Assembly (NCBI GenBank): GCA_905213325.1
Contig: CAJMHW010000016.1
Location: 1 to 45,446 of the forward strand
Length of the DNA stretch: 45,446 bases
Direction of reading: 5' to 3'
Origin: Collinsella aerofaciens
Lineage (GTDB): Bacteria > Actinomycetota > Coriobacteriia > Coriobacteriales > Coriobacteriaceae
In this document: positions 16,699 to 24,539 of the stretch, in pieces
Numbering within the stretch: the first letter of the stretch is position 1
How the letters are laid out: every line of letters starts with the position of its first letter
Translations under genes and position numbers: made by a program
Notes under the pieces: generated by a model
Told to the model about the DNA's origin: nothing
Database searches by the model: none
The model's input: the letters and a program-made list of their open reading frames with translations, nothing else

Positions 16699-17550
16699 CT
16701 AGGCCAAAGAACACGAGTAGAACGTTTGGTTAAAAAAGTCGACGACTTCGTTTTCGAACGCATTGATGCGCTCGTGAGCGTATTTGGCATAGATGATATG
16801 TCTCCGGTCACACTCAAGACCGTTGAATACGGCAAACTGATCCTTGGGATCGCTCACGGTATCCATGAGCGATGTGCCCATGAGCACCGATCCGCGCACC
16901 CGAGACGACAGCGCCTCGAGGCCGCCAGGAAGCGGATTGGCAACCGCCGTGCAGGCGAGACCCCGCTCGTCCAGAGCAGAAACCGCCAGCGCGACTCCGC
17001 CGCCTAGACCCTCGCCCCATGCAAAGATGCGGTCGGGGTCCATGCCATCAAGATTGCGCGCCACCTTCGCCAGCGCGCAACCCCAACGGACGCGCTCGAC
17101 AAAAGCGGGCGAAGAAATCCCCCGCTGCAGGTCGTCCGCACCAGCAACATCGTCATCCAGCGCGAGGACGGCATACCCCATGGCGGCAAATCTCGTCATG
17201 TGATGCCAGCCGCGCACAGGCCGATCGATATCGTGGAACATCAGGCACAGCGGCACGCGCTCAGACACTCGGGCACGACCGACAGGCTCGATCAAACGAG
17301 CGTGAATCGCATCGTCACCGAGCTCAAAGGAGACCTCCGAGTAACGGGCGCAGGGGTTAACAAAGTCAATCGCCGTAATGGCCAGGCCTTGAATCTCAAG
17401 ATTCGAAGCGCATGTCTCTAAATCAGAAACATCTGCTTGGACATCACCGCGCCAGTCCCGATATTCTGCGAGCCTTGACGAAACCGTTCCAGGAATTCCC
17501 ACGAGCCCGGGGACAATCAGCTCATTAACATTGCTCTCGCACTTAGACAT
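16699..17550 (-). CDS. CE7-like alpha/beta-hydrolase lacking the nucleophile serine
   Basis: This 283-residue protein aligns with the CE7 esterase encoded just upstream, most clearly in the C-terminal half (GTSLMDTVSDP...QFAVFNGL against GTGTADIVCPP...QFAVYNNL). The presumed triad Asp230 and His259 are kept, but the nucleophile motif GASQGGG is GEGLGGG, with Gly181 where the serine should be. The oxyanion-hole segment HGYPG is HDIDR. About 40 residues of the cap region are also missing. It probably cannot work as a serine esterase and may be a partner, a binding protein or a decayed copy. Its ATG overlaps the esterase stop by 8 bases (ATGTCTAA), so translation is coupled. Confidence 0.8.
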   Translation of the reverse strand: MSKCESNVNELIVPGLVGIPGTVSSRLAEYRDWRGDVQADVSDLETCASNLEIQGLAITAIDFVNPCARYSEVSFELGDDAIHARLIEPVGRARVSERVPLCLMFHDIDRPVRGWHHMTRFAAMGYAVLALDDDVAGADDLQRGISSPAFVERVRWGCALAKVARNLDGMDPDRIFAWGEGLGGGVALAVSALDERGLACTAVANPLPGGLEALSSRVRGSVLMGTSLMDTVSDPKDQFAVFNGLECDRRHIIYAKYAHERINAFENEVVDFFNQTFYSCSLA

Positions 17551-18520
17551 GAGCCTCCCCTCCCTTGCAGAAAAACGGAATGATCAGATCGTCAAAATCC
17601 TGAATCTCCTCGTGGCCAAAGCCTTCAAAGAACTCATGACGCTTTTCGCAGGTCAGGTTGTTATAGACCGCAAACTGCGTCGCTGGCGGGCAGACGATAT
17701 CGGCTGTGCCGGTGCCAAACAGCACGGGGCATTTGACCATAGGGGCAAAGTTCTTGGAATCGAAGTACGCCAGCTTGGCATAGGCTTCGTCAATACGAGT
17801 CGAGTCCTCGTCAAACCAGCGAGACCAATAGCGCAGGCCCTCGTAGGCAATGTCGTCTGCATCCAAATCCCAGACTAGGCGGAAATCTGACAGGAAGGGA
17901 TAGAGGATGGCGGCACGATTGATAAGCTCGCTGTTAAGCGCACAGGTCGCAATGCCCAAACCACCACCCTGCGACGCGCCGTTCACAAACACACGGGAAA
18001 GATCGATGCCCTCGAGCTCGCGAACAATACGGCACAGGATGCGAATATCTTGGTGCAAGCGGACATAGTAGAGGTTGGCCGGGTCGCCGTCGATGCCGGC
18101 GACGATATGCCCGGCAACCGTTGTGCCCTCAAATCCACCAATGTCCTCGGAGGGACCTCCTTGGCCGGGGCAGTCGAGGGCGATGAGTGCCATGCCCTTG
18201 CCCGCAAACGACGCCTGCTCAAACCAGCTGCGGCTTGCACCCGGATACCCATGGAACTGAAGCACCAATGGCACGGGCTCGTCCGAGACGGGTTTAAGGT
18301 ACTTGGCATGCAGGCGAGCGCCACACATGCCGGTATACCAGAGGTCGAAAAGTTGGCAGGTCGCGGCATCGGTGACCGATGCCGTGTCGATCGCATAGTC
18401 AAGCCCGACGGCGTCGGCCTCGGCCATGCGATCCTTCCAAAAGAGATCGAAATCTGATGGACGGGGCATGGCGCCTCGATATTCACCAAATTGATGTTGT
18501 AGCTCCTGAGCACTTGGCAT
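17543..18520 (-). CDS. CE7 carbohydrate acetylesterase (acetyl-xylan esterase / cephalosporin-C deacetylase family)
   Basis: This 325-residue cytoplasmic serine esterase of the CE7 (AXE1) family removes acetyl groups from small acetylated sugars. The oxyanion tyrosine is Tyr92 in HGYPG, the nucleophile Ser183 in GASQGGG, with Asp274 (GTADIVCPP) and His303 (GFGHEE) completing the triad. CE7 enzymes usually have about 320 residues. The start at 18520 (MPSAQELQHQF) fits the family N-terminus, though its ribosome site (AAAGG) is distant. Inside a nan operon the likely substrate is O-acetylated sialic acid or acetylated ManNAc. That is inference; no signal peptide is present, so it would act after uptake. 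Confidence 0.88.
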   Translation of the reverse strand: MPSAQELQHQFGEYRGAMPRPSDFDLFWKDRMAEADAVGLDYAIDTASVTDAATCQLFDLWYTGMCGARLHAKYLKPVSDEPVPLVLQFHGYPGASRSWFEQASFAGKGMALIALDCPGQGGPSEDIGGFEGTTVAGHIVAGIDGDPANLYYVRLHQDIRILCRIVRELEGIDLSRVFVNGASQGGGLGIATCALNSELINRAAILYPFLSDFRLVWDLDADDIAYEGLRYWSRWFDEDSTRIDEAYAKLAYFDSKNFAPMVKCPVLFGTGTADIVCPPATQFAVYNNLTCEKRHEFFEGFGHEEIQDFDDLIIPFFCKGGEAHV

Positions 18521-18556
18521 GGCTCGTGAACCCAACCTTTCGAAATCGCAACGGAG

Positions 18557-18584
18557 GTGCGCCCGGCAAGGGAACCGGGCGCAC
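18557..18584 (-). other. Intercistronic hairpin before the esterase gene
   Basis: The arms GTGCGCCCGG (18557-18566) and CCGGGCGCAC (18575-18584) form a perfect 10-bp stem with an 8-base loop in the 80-bp gap between the transporter ATPase and the esterase. There is no T run, so it is more likely an RNA stabiliser or processing site than a full terminator. Confidence 0.6.
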
Positions 18585-18600
18585 GGGAGGGAAAGCGAGG

Positions 18601-19428
18601 CTATTCGCCGAGCTTGGGGTGCAGCAGCGACGGCGCAGCGCCGAGCAGCATCTTGGTGTAGGGGTCCTGGGGATGCTGGAAGACCTGCTTGGCCTCGCCC
18701 TGCTCGACGATCTTGCCGCCATTCATAACGATGATGTCGTCAGAGATATAGCGGACCGTCTGGATGTCATGGCTGATGAACACCATGGCCAGGCCGAGCT
18801 CCTTCTTAAGGTCGGTCAGCAGGTTCAGAATCTGCGCGCGGACCGAAACGTCCAGAGCCGAGGTGGGCTCGTCGGCGATGATGGCATCGGGGTTCAGCGA
18901 CAGGGCACGGGCAATTGCGACGCGCTGGCGCTGGCCGCCCGAAAGCTGACCGGGAAGAACCTCGGCGGCGGAGCTGGGCAGACCGGTGAGCTCCAGGAGC
19001 TCTTTGACGCGCTTCTCCTGCTCGGCCTCGGTACCCAGGTTGTGGACGCGCATGGGGTCGAGCAGTTGCTCGCGAACGACCATGCGGGGGTTGAGCGCCG
19101 TGGCCGGGTTTTGAAACACGACCGAGATGACGCGACCCATGTGGCGACGGTCCTCGGCGGTACGTTTGGTAACGTCCTTGCCCTTAAAGTAGACCTTGCC
19201 GCTCGTGGGGGCCTGCAGGCCGCACATGACGTTGGCGGTGGTGGACTTACCGCAACCGGACTCGCCGACGATGCCGATCGTCTGACCGGGCATGAGCTTA
19301 ATCGTTACACCCTGGACGGCGTGAACCAGGTTGGGGTGCAGAATCGAGCCGGTACGGGTCCTAAAGGTGACGTGGACGTCATCAAGGAAGATGATCGGCT
19401 CGACGCCGTTGACTGCGGTCTCGCTCAT
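18601..19428 (-). CDS. Sialate ABC transporter ATP-binding protein (DppF-like)
   Basis: This 275-residue ATPase of the peptide/nickel family has Walker A GESGCGKST (about 55-63), the signature LSGGQRQR and the Walker B segment AIIADEPTSALD. It ends shortly after DPYTKMLLGAAP and has no oligo_HPY cysteine tail, so it is about 65 residues shorter than OppF. Its ATG follows the stop of the fusion gene with no gap (TAGATG). With the fusion protein it gives the two ATPase domains needed for a complete transporter. Position in a nan operon points to sialic acid; similar four-gene systems are SatABCD of Haemophilus ducreyi and the sialate importer of Corynebacterium glutamicum. Confidence 0.87.
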   Translation of the reverse strand: MSETAVNGVEPIIFLDDVHVTFRTRTGSILHPNLVHAVQGVTIKLMPGQTIGIVGESGCGKSTTANVMCGLQAPTSGKVYFKGKDVTKRTAEDRRHMGRVISVVFQNPATALNPRMVVREQLLDPMRVHNLGTEAEQEKRVKELLELTGLPSSAAEVLPGQLSGGQRQRVAIARALSLNPDAIIADEPTSALDVSVRAQILNLLTDLKKELGLAMVFISHDIQTVRYISDDIIVMNGGKIVEQGEAKQVFQHPQDPYTKMLLGAAPSLLHPKLGE

Positions 19429-21444
19429 CTACATCACCTCCGCGTGAGGGGTCAAACCATTTGCCTTGAGCACCTCGTCGGGGAGCTCGGAATAGAAGTG
19501 CTCGGTGCCGGGCACGCGCTTGAAGACCGGACGGGTGTCCAGGCCAATACGCGGATGGCTCGAGCGGGGCGCGAAGCGATCGCCCTTGGGGAAATCGCGC
19601 GGACTCGGAACGGCGCCGGGCACCTGGTGCAGGCGGCCCGAACCGCTCTCGATGGACAGAACGGAACCCAGAAGACCGCGGGTGTACTCGTGGATCGGGT
19701 TAGTGAGCAGCTCCTTGGTGGGTGCCTGCTCGATAACCTGGCCAGCGTACATAACCGTGATGTTGTGGGCGACCTCGGCGACCAGCGCCAGGTCGTGCGA
19801 AACGAAGATCATGGCAAAGCCGAGCTTGGCCTGAAGATCGTTGAGCAGCTTGATGACCTGCTTCTGGACGGTAACGTCCAGAGCGGTCGTGGGTTCGTCG
19901 CAGATGACCAGCTTGGGGTCGCGGGTAAGGGCCATAGCGATCAGGACACGCTGACGCTGGCCGCCGGAAAGCTCGTGCGGATAGCTCTCGAGCGTGCGCT
20001 TGGGATCGAGGCCGACGAGCTCCAGGAGCTCCTCGGCGCTGCGGGTTCCGCCGCGCTTGGTGAGCTGCTTCATCTGGGCAGAGATGAGCATGGAGGGGTT
20101 GAGCGAGGACAGGGCGTCCTGATAGACCATAGCGATATCGGTACCGCGCAGGCCGAACCACTCCTTCTTGCTCATCTTGAGCAGGTCACGGCCCTCCCAG
20201 AGGACCTCGCCGGAAAGGTGCTCGTCATCGTCGGTCAGGCCCATGATGGCCAGCGTGGTGATGGACTTACCGCAACCGGACTCGCCCACCAGGCCCATGG
20301 TCTGACCAGGACGGACGTCAAAGTTGACATGGTCGACGACGTTGATATCACCGTGATGCTCAAACTGGATGCAGAAGTCACGGACCGAGAGAATCGGTTC
20401 AACAGACTCGTCGGGCACATGGCGATCGTCACGCTTGAGCTCGACATCGCGCAGGGCGCCAAGGCGAGCGGAGAGGGACTGGGCCTGCTCCTTGTAGGCT
20501 CGAACGGGGTCGGAGACCAGCAGGTCGGCCTCGCGACGCTTGGAGGAATCGGTGGGATCCAGGGCGGCGGAGGGAGCAGCGGCCATGGCGTCGGTAATGC
20601 CCTCGGAGAGGATGTTGAGCGCCAGGCAGGTGATCATGATGGCCAGGCCCGGGAACAGTGCCTGCCACCAACGGCCGGCGAGCACGCCGCCGCGGGCGTC
20701 GGCGAGGATGTTGCCCCAGGTAGCGGTGGGCTCCTGGATACCAGCGCCGATGAAGGTCAGCGAGGCCTCGAAGATGATGGCGTCGGCGACCAGGGTAACG
20801 GTGAAGACCATGATCGGGGCAATGCAGTTACGCAGAACATGCTTGATCAAAATCCACGGAGCCTTGGCGCCGGAAACGATGACCGCGCGGACATAGTCCT
20901 CGCCGTACTCGGACACGATGTTGGCGCGCACGATACGGGCAATCTGCGGAGTGTACATAAAGCCGATGGCGAAGATGATCGACGGCACGGAGTTGCCCAG
21001 GATGGAGACAAAGACGGCCGCGAGGGCGATGCCCGGGATGGACATGATGATGTCCAGGATACGCATGATCGTCTCGGAGACGGCCTTGCGCGAAACCGCT
21101 GCAAGGGCGCCCACGACCGAGCCGCAGACCAGAGCCATGGCGGTGGCGCCAAAGCCGATAATCAGCGAGTAACGACCACCGTAGAGCATACGCGACAGAA
21201 TGTCGCGACCCTTATCGTCGGTACCGAAGATAAATCCGTTGCCGGGAGCCTGGCGAGCCGTAAAGATCTCGACCGGGCTATAGGGGGCAAGAAGGGGCGC
21301 CAGAATCGCAGTCAGGGCGACCAGCACCAGCACGACGGCGGCAATCTTAGAAGACAACGTCATCTTCTTCCAGCCACCGAGCTTGAGCCCCTTGGAGGCA
21401 GCCTTCTCGAGCTGCTCGGTTTGCTTCTCTCGAATCTTTACCAT
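19429..21444 (-). CDS. Sialate ABC transporter permease-ATPase fusion (DppC-DppD)
   Basis: This 671-residue protein joins a DppC-type permease (about residues 1-290, with FGTDDKGRDILSRMLYGGR and the EAA loop YVRAVIVSGAKAPW) to a DppD-type ATPase (about 340-671, with GESGCGKS, LSGGQRQR and LVICDEPTTALD) through a charged linker of about 50 residues. The C-terminal oligo_HPY region is present, but its cysteines are replaced (GDRFAPRSS where GCxFxxRC is usual), unlike both Opp ATPases of this window. The ATG follows the permease stop by three bases. The reading frame is uninterrupted through the junction, so the fusion is real and not a missed stop. Confidence 0.9.
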   Translation of the reverse strand: MVKIREKQTEQLEKAASKGLKLGGWKKMTLSSKIAAVVLVLVALTAILAPLLAPYSPVEIFTARQAPGNGFIFGTDDKGRDILSRMLYGGRYSLIIGFGATAMALVCGSVVGALAAVSRKAVSETIMRILDIIMSIPGIALAAVFVSILGNSVPSIIFAIGFMYTPQIARIVRANIVSEYGEDYVRAVIVSGAKAPWILIKHVLRNCIAPIMVFTVTLVADAIIFEASLTFIGAGIQEPTATWGNILADARGGVLAGRWWQALFPGLAIMITCLALNILSEGITDAMAAAPSAALDPTDSSKRREADLLVSDPVRAYKEQAQSLSARLGALRDVELKRDDRHVPDESVEPILSVRDFCIQFEHHGDINVVDHVNFDVRPGQTMGLVGESGCGKSITTLAIMGLTDDDEHLSGEVLWEGRDLLKMSKKEWFGLRGTDIAMVYQDALSSLNPSMLISAQMKQLTKRGGTRSAEELLELVGLDPKRTLESYPHELSGGQRQRVLIAMALTRDPKLVICDEPTTALDVTVQKQVIKLLNDLQAKLGFAMIFVSHDLALVAEVAHNITVMYAGQVIEQAPTKELLTNPIHEYTRGLLGSVLSIESGSGRLHQVPGAVPSPRDFPKGDRFAPRSSHPRIGLDTRPVFKRVPGTEHFYSELPDEVLKANGLTPHAEVM

Positions 21445-21447
21445 AAT

Positions 21448-22404
21448 CTACACCGTCCTGATGCGCGGGTTGATGAGCAGGTAGAGCATGTCAACCACGA
21501 TGTTGATGATGATGAAGGCGAGAGCAACGACGATAACGACGCCCTGAACCAGGTTCGCCTCGTTGCCCTGAACGCCCTGCAGAATCGCAGTGCCCATGCC
21601 GGGGAGGTTGAAGATAACCTCGATGACGACGGCGCCGCCCATGAGGTAACCGATCTTAAGACCGAGGGTGGTGACCGGGGTGATCAGCGCATTGCGAAGA
21701 ACGTTGATGCCGACGACGACCTTCTCGGGAACGCCGGCGCCGCGAGCCATACGGACATAATCCTTGTCGAGCTCCTCGACCATGGCGGTACGCACGATAC
21801 GAGTCATCTGGCCCGTCAGCGGAAATGCCAAGGCGATAGCGGGCATGATCATACGTCCCAGATAGCCAACCGGATTCGTGGTGAAGTGAGGCAGAGCACC
21901 CGATGCCGGGAGCACCTTAAGGTAGGAAGAGAACAGCAGGATCAACAGAACGGCAAGCCAGAACGACGGGGTTGCCAAGCCGGCGATGGAAAAGACGCGG
22001 ATCACTTGGTCCGGCCATTTGTCGCGATACAGTGCCGCGATGACGCCGAGCAAAAACGAAACGACCGCACCGATGGCAAGACCGATAAAGGTCAGCTGCA
22101 TCGTGACGGGCAGGGCCGTGGAGATGCGCTTGGCAACGGAGTTGCGAGCAGCACCATAGGTGCCCATGTCGCCATGGATCAAATCGCCCATATAGCGCAC
22201 GTAGCGCACGGGCCAGGGGTCGTCCAGACCATACTTCTCATGGTACTCGGCAACCGCCTCGGGCGAGGCACCGTCACCCAACGCCGTGTAGGCGGGGTCG
22301 GTCTTGGAGAACGACATAAGGAAGAACACCAGGACGGTGACGCCCAATGCCATGATCGGCAGCGCCACAAGACGCCTTCCAATCAAACGTAGCAAGTTGT
22401 TCAC
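21448..22404 (-). CDS. Sialate ABC transporter permease (DppB-like)
   Basis: This 318-residue inner-membrane permease of the OppB/DppB type has an N-terminal RLIGRRLVALPIMALGVTVL helix and the EAA loop KDYVRMARGAGVPEKVV. The start chosen is GTG at 22404, five bases after GGGGAGA and giving a standard DppB N-terminus; an earlier in-frame start would run through that ribosome site. It pairs with the permease half of the downstream fusion. A 157-bp spacer with two hairpins separates it from the binding-protein gene. Confidence 0.9.
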   Translation of the reverse strand: MNNLLRLIGRRLVALPIMALGVTVLVFFLMSFSKTDPAYTALGDGASPEAVAEYHEKYGLDDPWPVRYVRYMGDLIHGDMGTYGAARNSVAKRISTALPVTMQLTFIGLAIGAVVSFLLGVIAALYRDKWPDQVIRVFSIAGLATPSFWLAVLLILLFSSYLKVLPASGALPHFTTNPVGYLGRMIMPAIALAFPLTGQMTRIVRTAMVEELDKDYVRMARGAGVPEKVVVGINVLRNALITPVTTLGLKIGYLMGGAVVIEVIFNLPGMGTAILQGVQGNEANLVQGVVIVVALAFIIINIVVDMLYLLINPRIRTV

Positions 22405-22445
22405 GTTCTCTCCCCTTTCTTTTGTCGGTAGGACCAACTGGTATA

Positions 22446-22499
22446 TGAGTACGGGTACTCATTACAAGACCCGAGCGACATCGTTGCCGCCCGGGTCTT
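22446..22499 (-). terminator. Two hairpins between the sialate-binding protein and permease genes
   Basis: The first hairpin on the transcript pairs AAGACCCG with CGGGTCTT (22466-22473 and 22492-22499) around an 18-base loop. The second, 22446-22461, pairs TGAGTA with TACTCA around a CCCG/CGGG loop. Neither has a proper U run. The position matches the oppA-oppB hairpin of the other transporter, so partial termination or protection of the binding-protein message is likely. Confidence 0.5.
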
Positions 22500-22561
22500 T
22501 GTTTCAACTATGAGGATACGGCCCCAATGACCGACATCCTGCATACAGACTCAAGCGAGTC

Positions 22562-24175
22562 TTACGCCTTGACGGTCGCAACGCCCCTGAAGGACATGCT
22601 CGTCGTGCCGATGCCCTTGAAGCCATCGAGGGCCTCGCCGTTGGGCGCAGTGGACGGATCGTCCCAGGAAGCGGAGACGGTCTTGACGTGGACAACGGGG
22701 TACAGAACAGCGTTGTCGGCGATGATGTCGAAGCACTCGTTCCACTTCTTCTGCTGCTCGTCGCCCTCGGCGGCAAGAGCCTCGTCCATGAGACCGTGGA
22801 GCTTCTCCCACTCAGCGGACTCCTTCCACGGGCAACGGGTCTGCATCCAGACGTTGTCGCCGTACCACCAGTTGAGCAGCAGGTCGGGGTCAGCGCCGAA
22901 GCAGGACGGATCGCCAGGGGCAAGGAGGATATCGTAGGCCTCGCCGCCGTCGATGGCAGCGTAGGTGGCCGGCGAGGTATCGGTCTGGATGGTCACCTCG
23001 AAGCCGAGAGCGTCGAGGTCGTTCTTGACCTGGGCGGCCATGCCCTTAATCTGCTCGTTGTCGGTGGTGCGCAGGGTGATGGCACCCGGGGTGATGCCGG
23101 ACTCCTCGATGAGCTTCTTGGCCTTCTTGGCGTCGGTCTTGTACACCGTGGAAGCCTCATGATAGTTGGTGAAGCTCTTGGGCAGGTAGCAGCTGGCAGC
23201 GGTGGCAAGGCCGGCGAAGGTGTTGGTGATCATCTTCTCGGTGTCGAGCGCGTACATGACGGCCTGACGGACCTTGACGTTGTTCCAAGGCTCCTTGGCG
23301 ACGTTGAACATGATGAAGCGGGTGCCGAAGCCCTGGACGTTGTCGATCTTGCAGCCAGCGCTCTCGAGCTGGTCGACGGCGTCAGCGGTGACGAGCTCCA
23401 TAACGAGCGTGGAGCCTTCCTGCTGGGCGGTAACGCGAGCGGTGGGGTCGGTCAGGATGCTGTACTGGATCTTCTTATCCTCGGCAGCATACTCACCGTT
23501 GTACTCGGGGTTGGGAACCAGGGTGATCTCGGTATCGGAGATAGAGTCGTACATCCAGGGGCCGGAACCGATCGGCTGCTTGGCGCGATCCTCCTCGGAC
23601 TGAGTAGCCGGGGTAACACGGATGATGGCCAGACGATCCTTGAGCAGGGAGAAGTTGGGGACCTTGGTCTTGACCGTTACAGTGTGGGCATCCTTGGCCT
23701 CGATGGACTCGAAGGGCTGGAAGAACGGAGCATAGGTAGCGGAAGCAGCGCAAGCGGTGTAGGAAGCGACGACGTCGTCAGCAGTGACCTCGGTACCATC
23801 GGAGAACTTGGCGCCCTTGCGGATGGTGACCTCGAAGGTAGTGTCGTCCACGGACTTGGGATCGTCGGTGGCGAGCTCGTTGAAGGTGCTGTAGTCGTGG
23901 TAATCGATGCCGTAGAGGCCCTCGACGACGTGCCAGTTAGCACCCAGGCCCACAGCGGAGCCGGTGCTGGCGGGATCGAAGCTGGACGGAGCGTAAGCGG
24001 AACCAGCGGTGATCACGCCGCCGCCACGGTTGGCGGAATCGGTGGAGCCGGAAGCGGAACCCTCGTCGCTAGAGCTGCCACCGCAGCCAGTGAGACCAAG
24101 CCCTGCGACAGCAGCGACGCTGCCGGTGAGGCCGAGGAACGAACGCCTGGACATACCCTTGTTGATGATGGCCAT
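22562..24175 (-). CDS. Sialate ABC transporter solute-binding lipoprotein (family 5)
   Basis: This 537-residue extracytoplasmic binding protein has an almost perfect Tat motif S9-R-R-S-F-L-G followed by a hydrophobic stretch and the lipobox L28-T-G-C31, then a Ser/Gly/Asp-rich tether. The start is the ATG at 24175, six bases after AGGAGA; a TTG 15 bases upstream overlaps that ribosome site and is rejected. SBP family 5 members bind peptides, nickel, opines and, in the SatA branch, sialic acid. The ligand here is inferred from the nan genes downstream. It heads the operon and should be its most abundant product. Confidence 0.9.
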   Translation of the reverse strand: MAIINKGMSRRSFLGLTGSVAAVAGLGLTGCGGSSSDEGSASGSTDSANRGGGVITAGSAYAPSSFDPASTGSAVGLGANWHVVEGLYGIDYHDYSTFNELATDDPKSVDDTTFEVTIRKGAKFSDGTEVTADDVVASYTACAASATYAPFFQPFESIEAKDAHTVTVKTKVPNFSLLKDRLAIIRVTPATQSEEDRAKQPIGSGPWMYDSISDTEITLVPNPEYNGEYAAEDKKIQYSILTDPTARVTAQQEGSTLVMELVTADAVDQLESAGCKIDNVQGFGTRFIMFNVAKEPWNNVKVRQAVMYALDTEKMITNTFAGLATAASCYLPKSFTNYHEASTVYKTDAKKAKKLIEESGITPGAITLRTTDNEQIKGMAAQVKNDLDALGFEVTIQTDTSPATYAAIDGGEAYDILLAPGDPSCFGADPDLLLNWWYGDNVWMQTRCPWKESAEWEKLHGLMDEALAAEGDEQQKKWNECFDIIADNAVLYPVVHVKTVSASWDDPSTAPNGEALDGFKGIGTTSMSFRGVATVKA

Positions 24176-24539
24176 GTCTTCTCCTATCAATAGAGAATCT
24201 TACTCGGGAGCACCTAGACGTGCCCCCGCGCAACTTGCGGACGATATATACCTTACCTACCGACGAACCCAACTGAGGTGCCGCGCTCGGCGACCGATAC
24301 ATACATACGCTTGAACGGTATTTACTACCGTTCACCGAATTCATTGACAAATGATTCGCCAGACAGTATGTATCGGCGAGGTGAGATATCAGTCTTCGTC
24401 AACCCGCAGGATAGCAGGGTTTTCGCTTGGGTTAGTCAAACGTTTTAGCGTTAATAAAACCCGAAATCAGCAGGCAATCATGGCGAAATAAATGGTTGAA
24501 AATCGCGCAATCATGTATATCAGTTGTTTAGGCTCGTGT
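24176..24539 (-). promoter_or_regulatory. 364-bp control region of the sialate operon
   Basis: No gene is visible here. On the minus strand a candidate promoter has TTGACT (24434-24439) and TATCCT (24408-24413) with an extended TG, but a long 20-base spacer. A second candidate starts with TTGTCA (24345-24350). A 9-bp inverted repeat TGAACGGTA-TTTAC-TACCGTTCA (24312-24334) lies within that second promoter. An 11-bp inverted pair, CCGATACATAC (24294-24304) and GTATGTATCGG (24366-24376), flanks it. AAACGTTT (24438-24445) touches the first -35 box. These look like binding sites for one or more repressors; the NanR-like regulator is not in the window. Confidence 0.45.

Noticed and set aside
18379..22392. 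A 1337-codon open frame on the plus strand
   Set aside because: It lies fully antisense to three convincing transporter genes with intact Walker and permease motifs. High-G+C codon use that avoids TTA, CTA and TCA leaves the opposite frame open. The translation shows no domain and is rich in Asp, Gly, His and Val.
24175..24190. Upstream TTG start for the sialate-binding protein
   Set aside because: The TTG frame start overlaps the AGGAGA ribosome site that serves the ATG at 24175, and the five extra residues precede a complete Tat signal.
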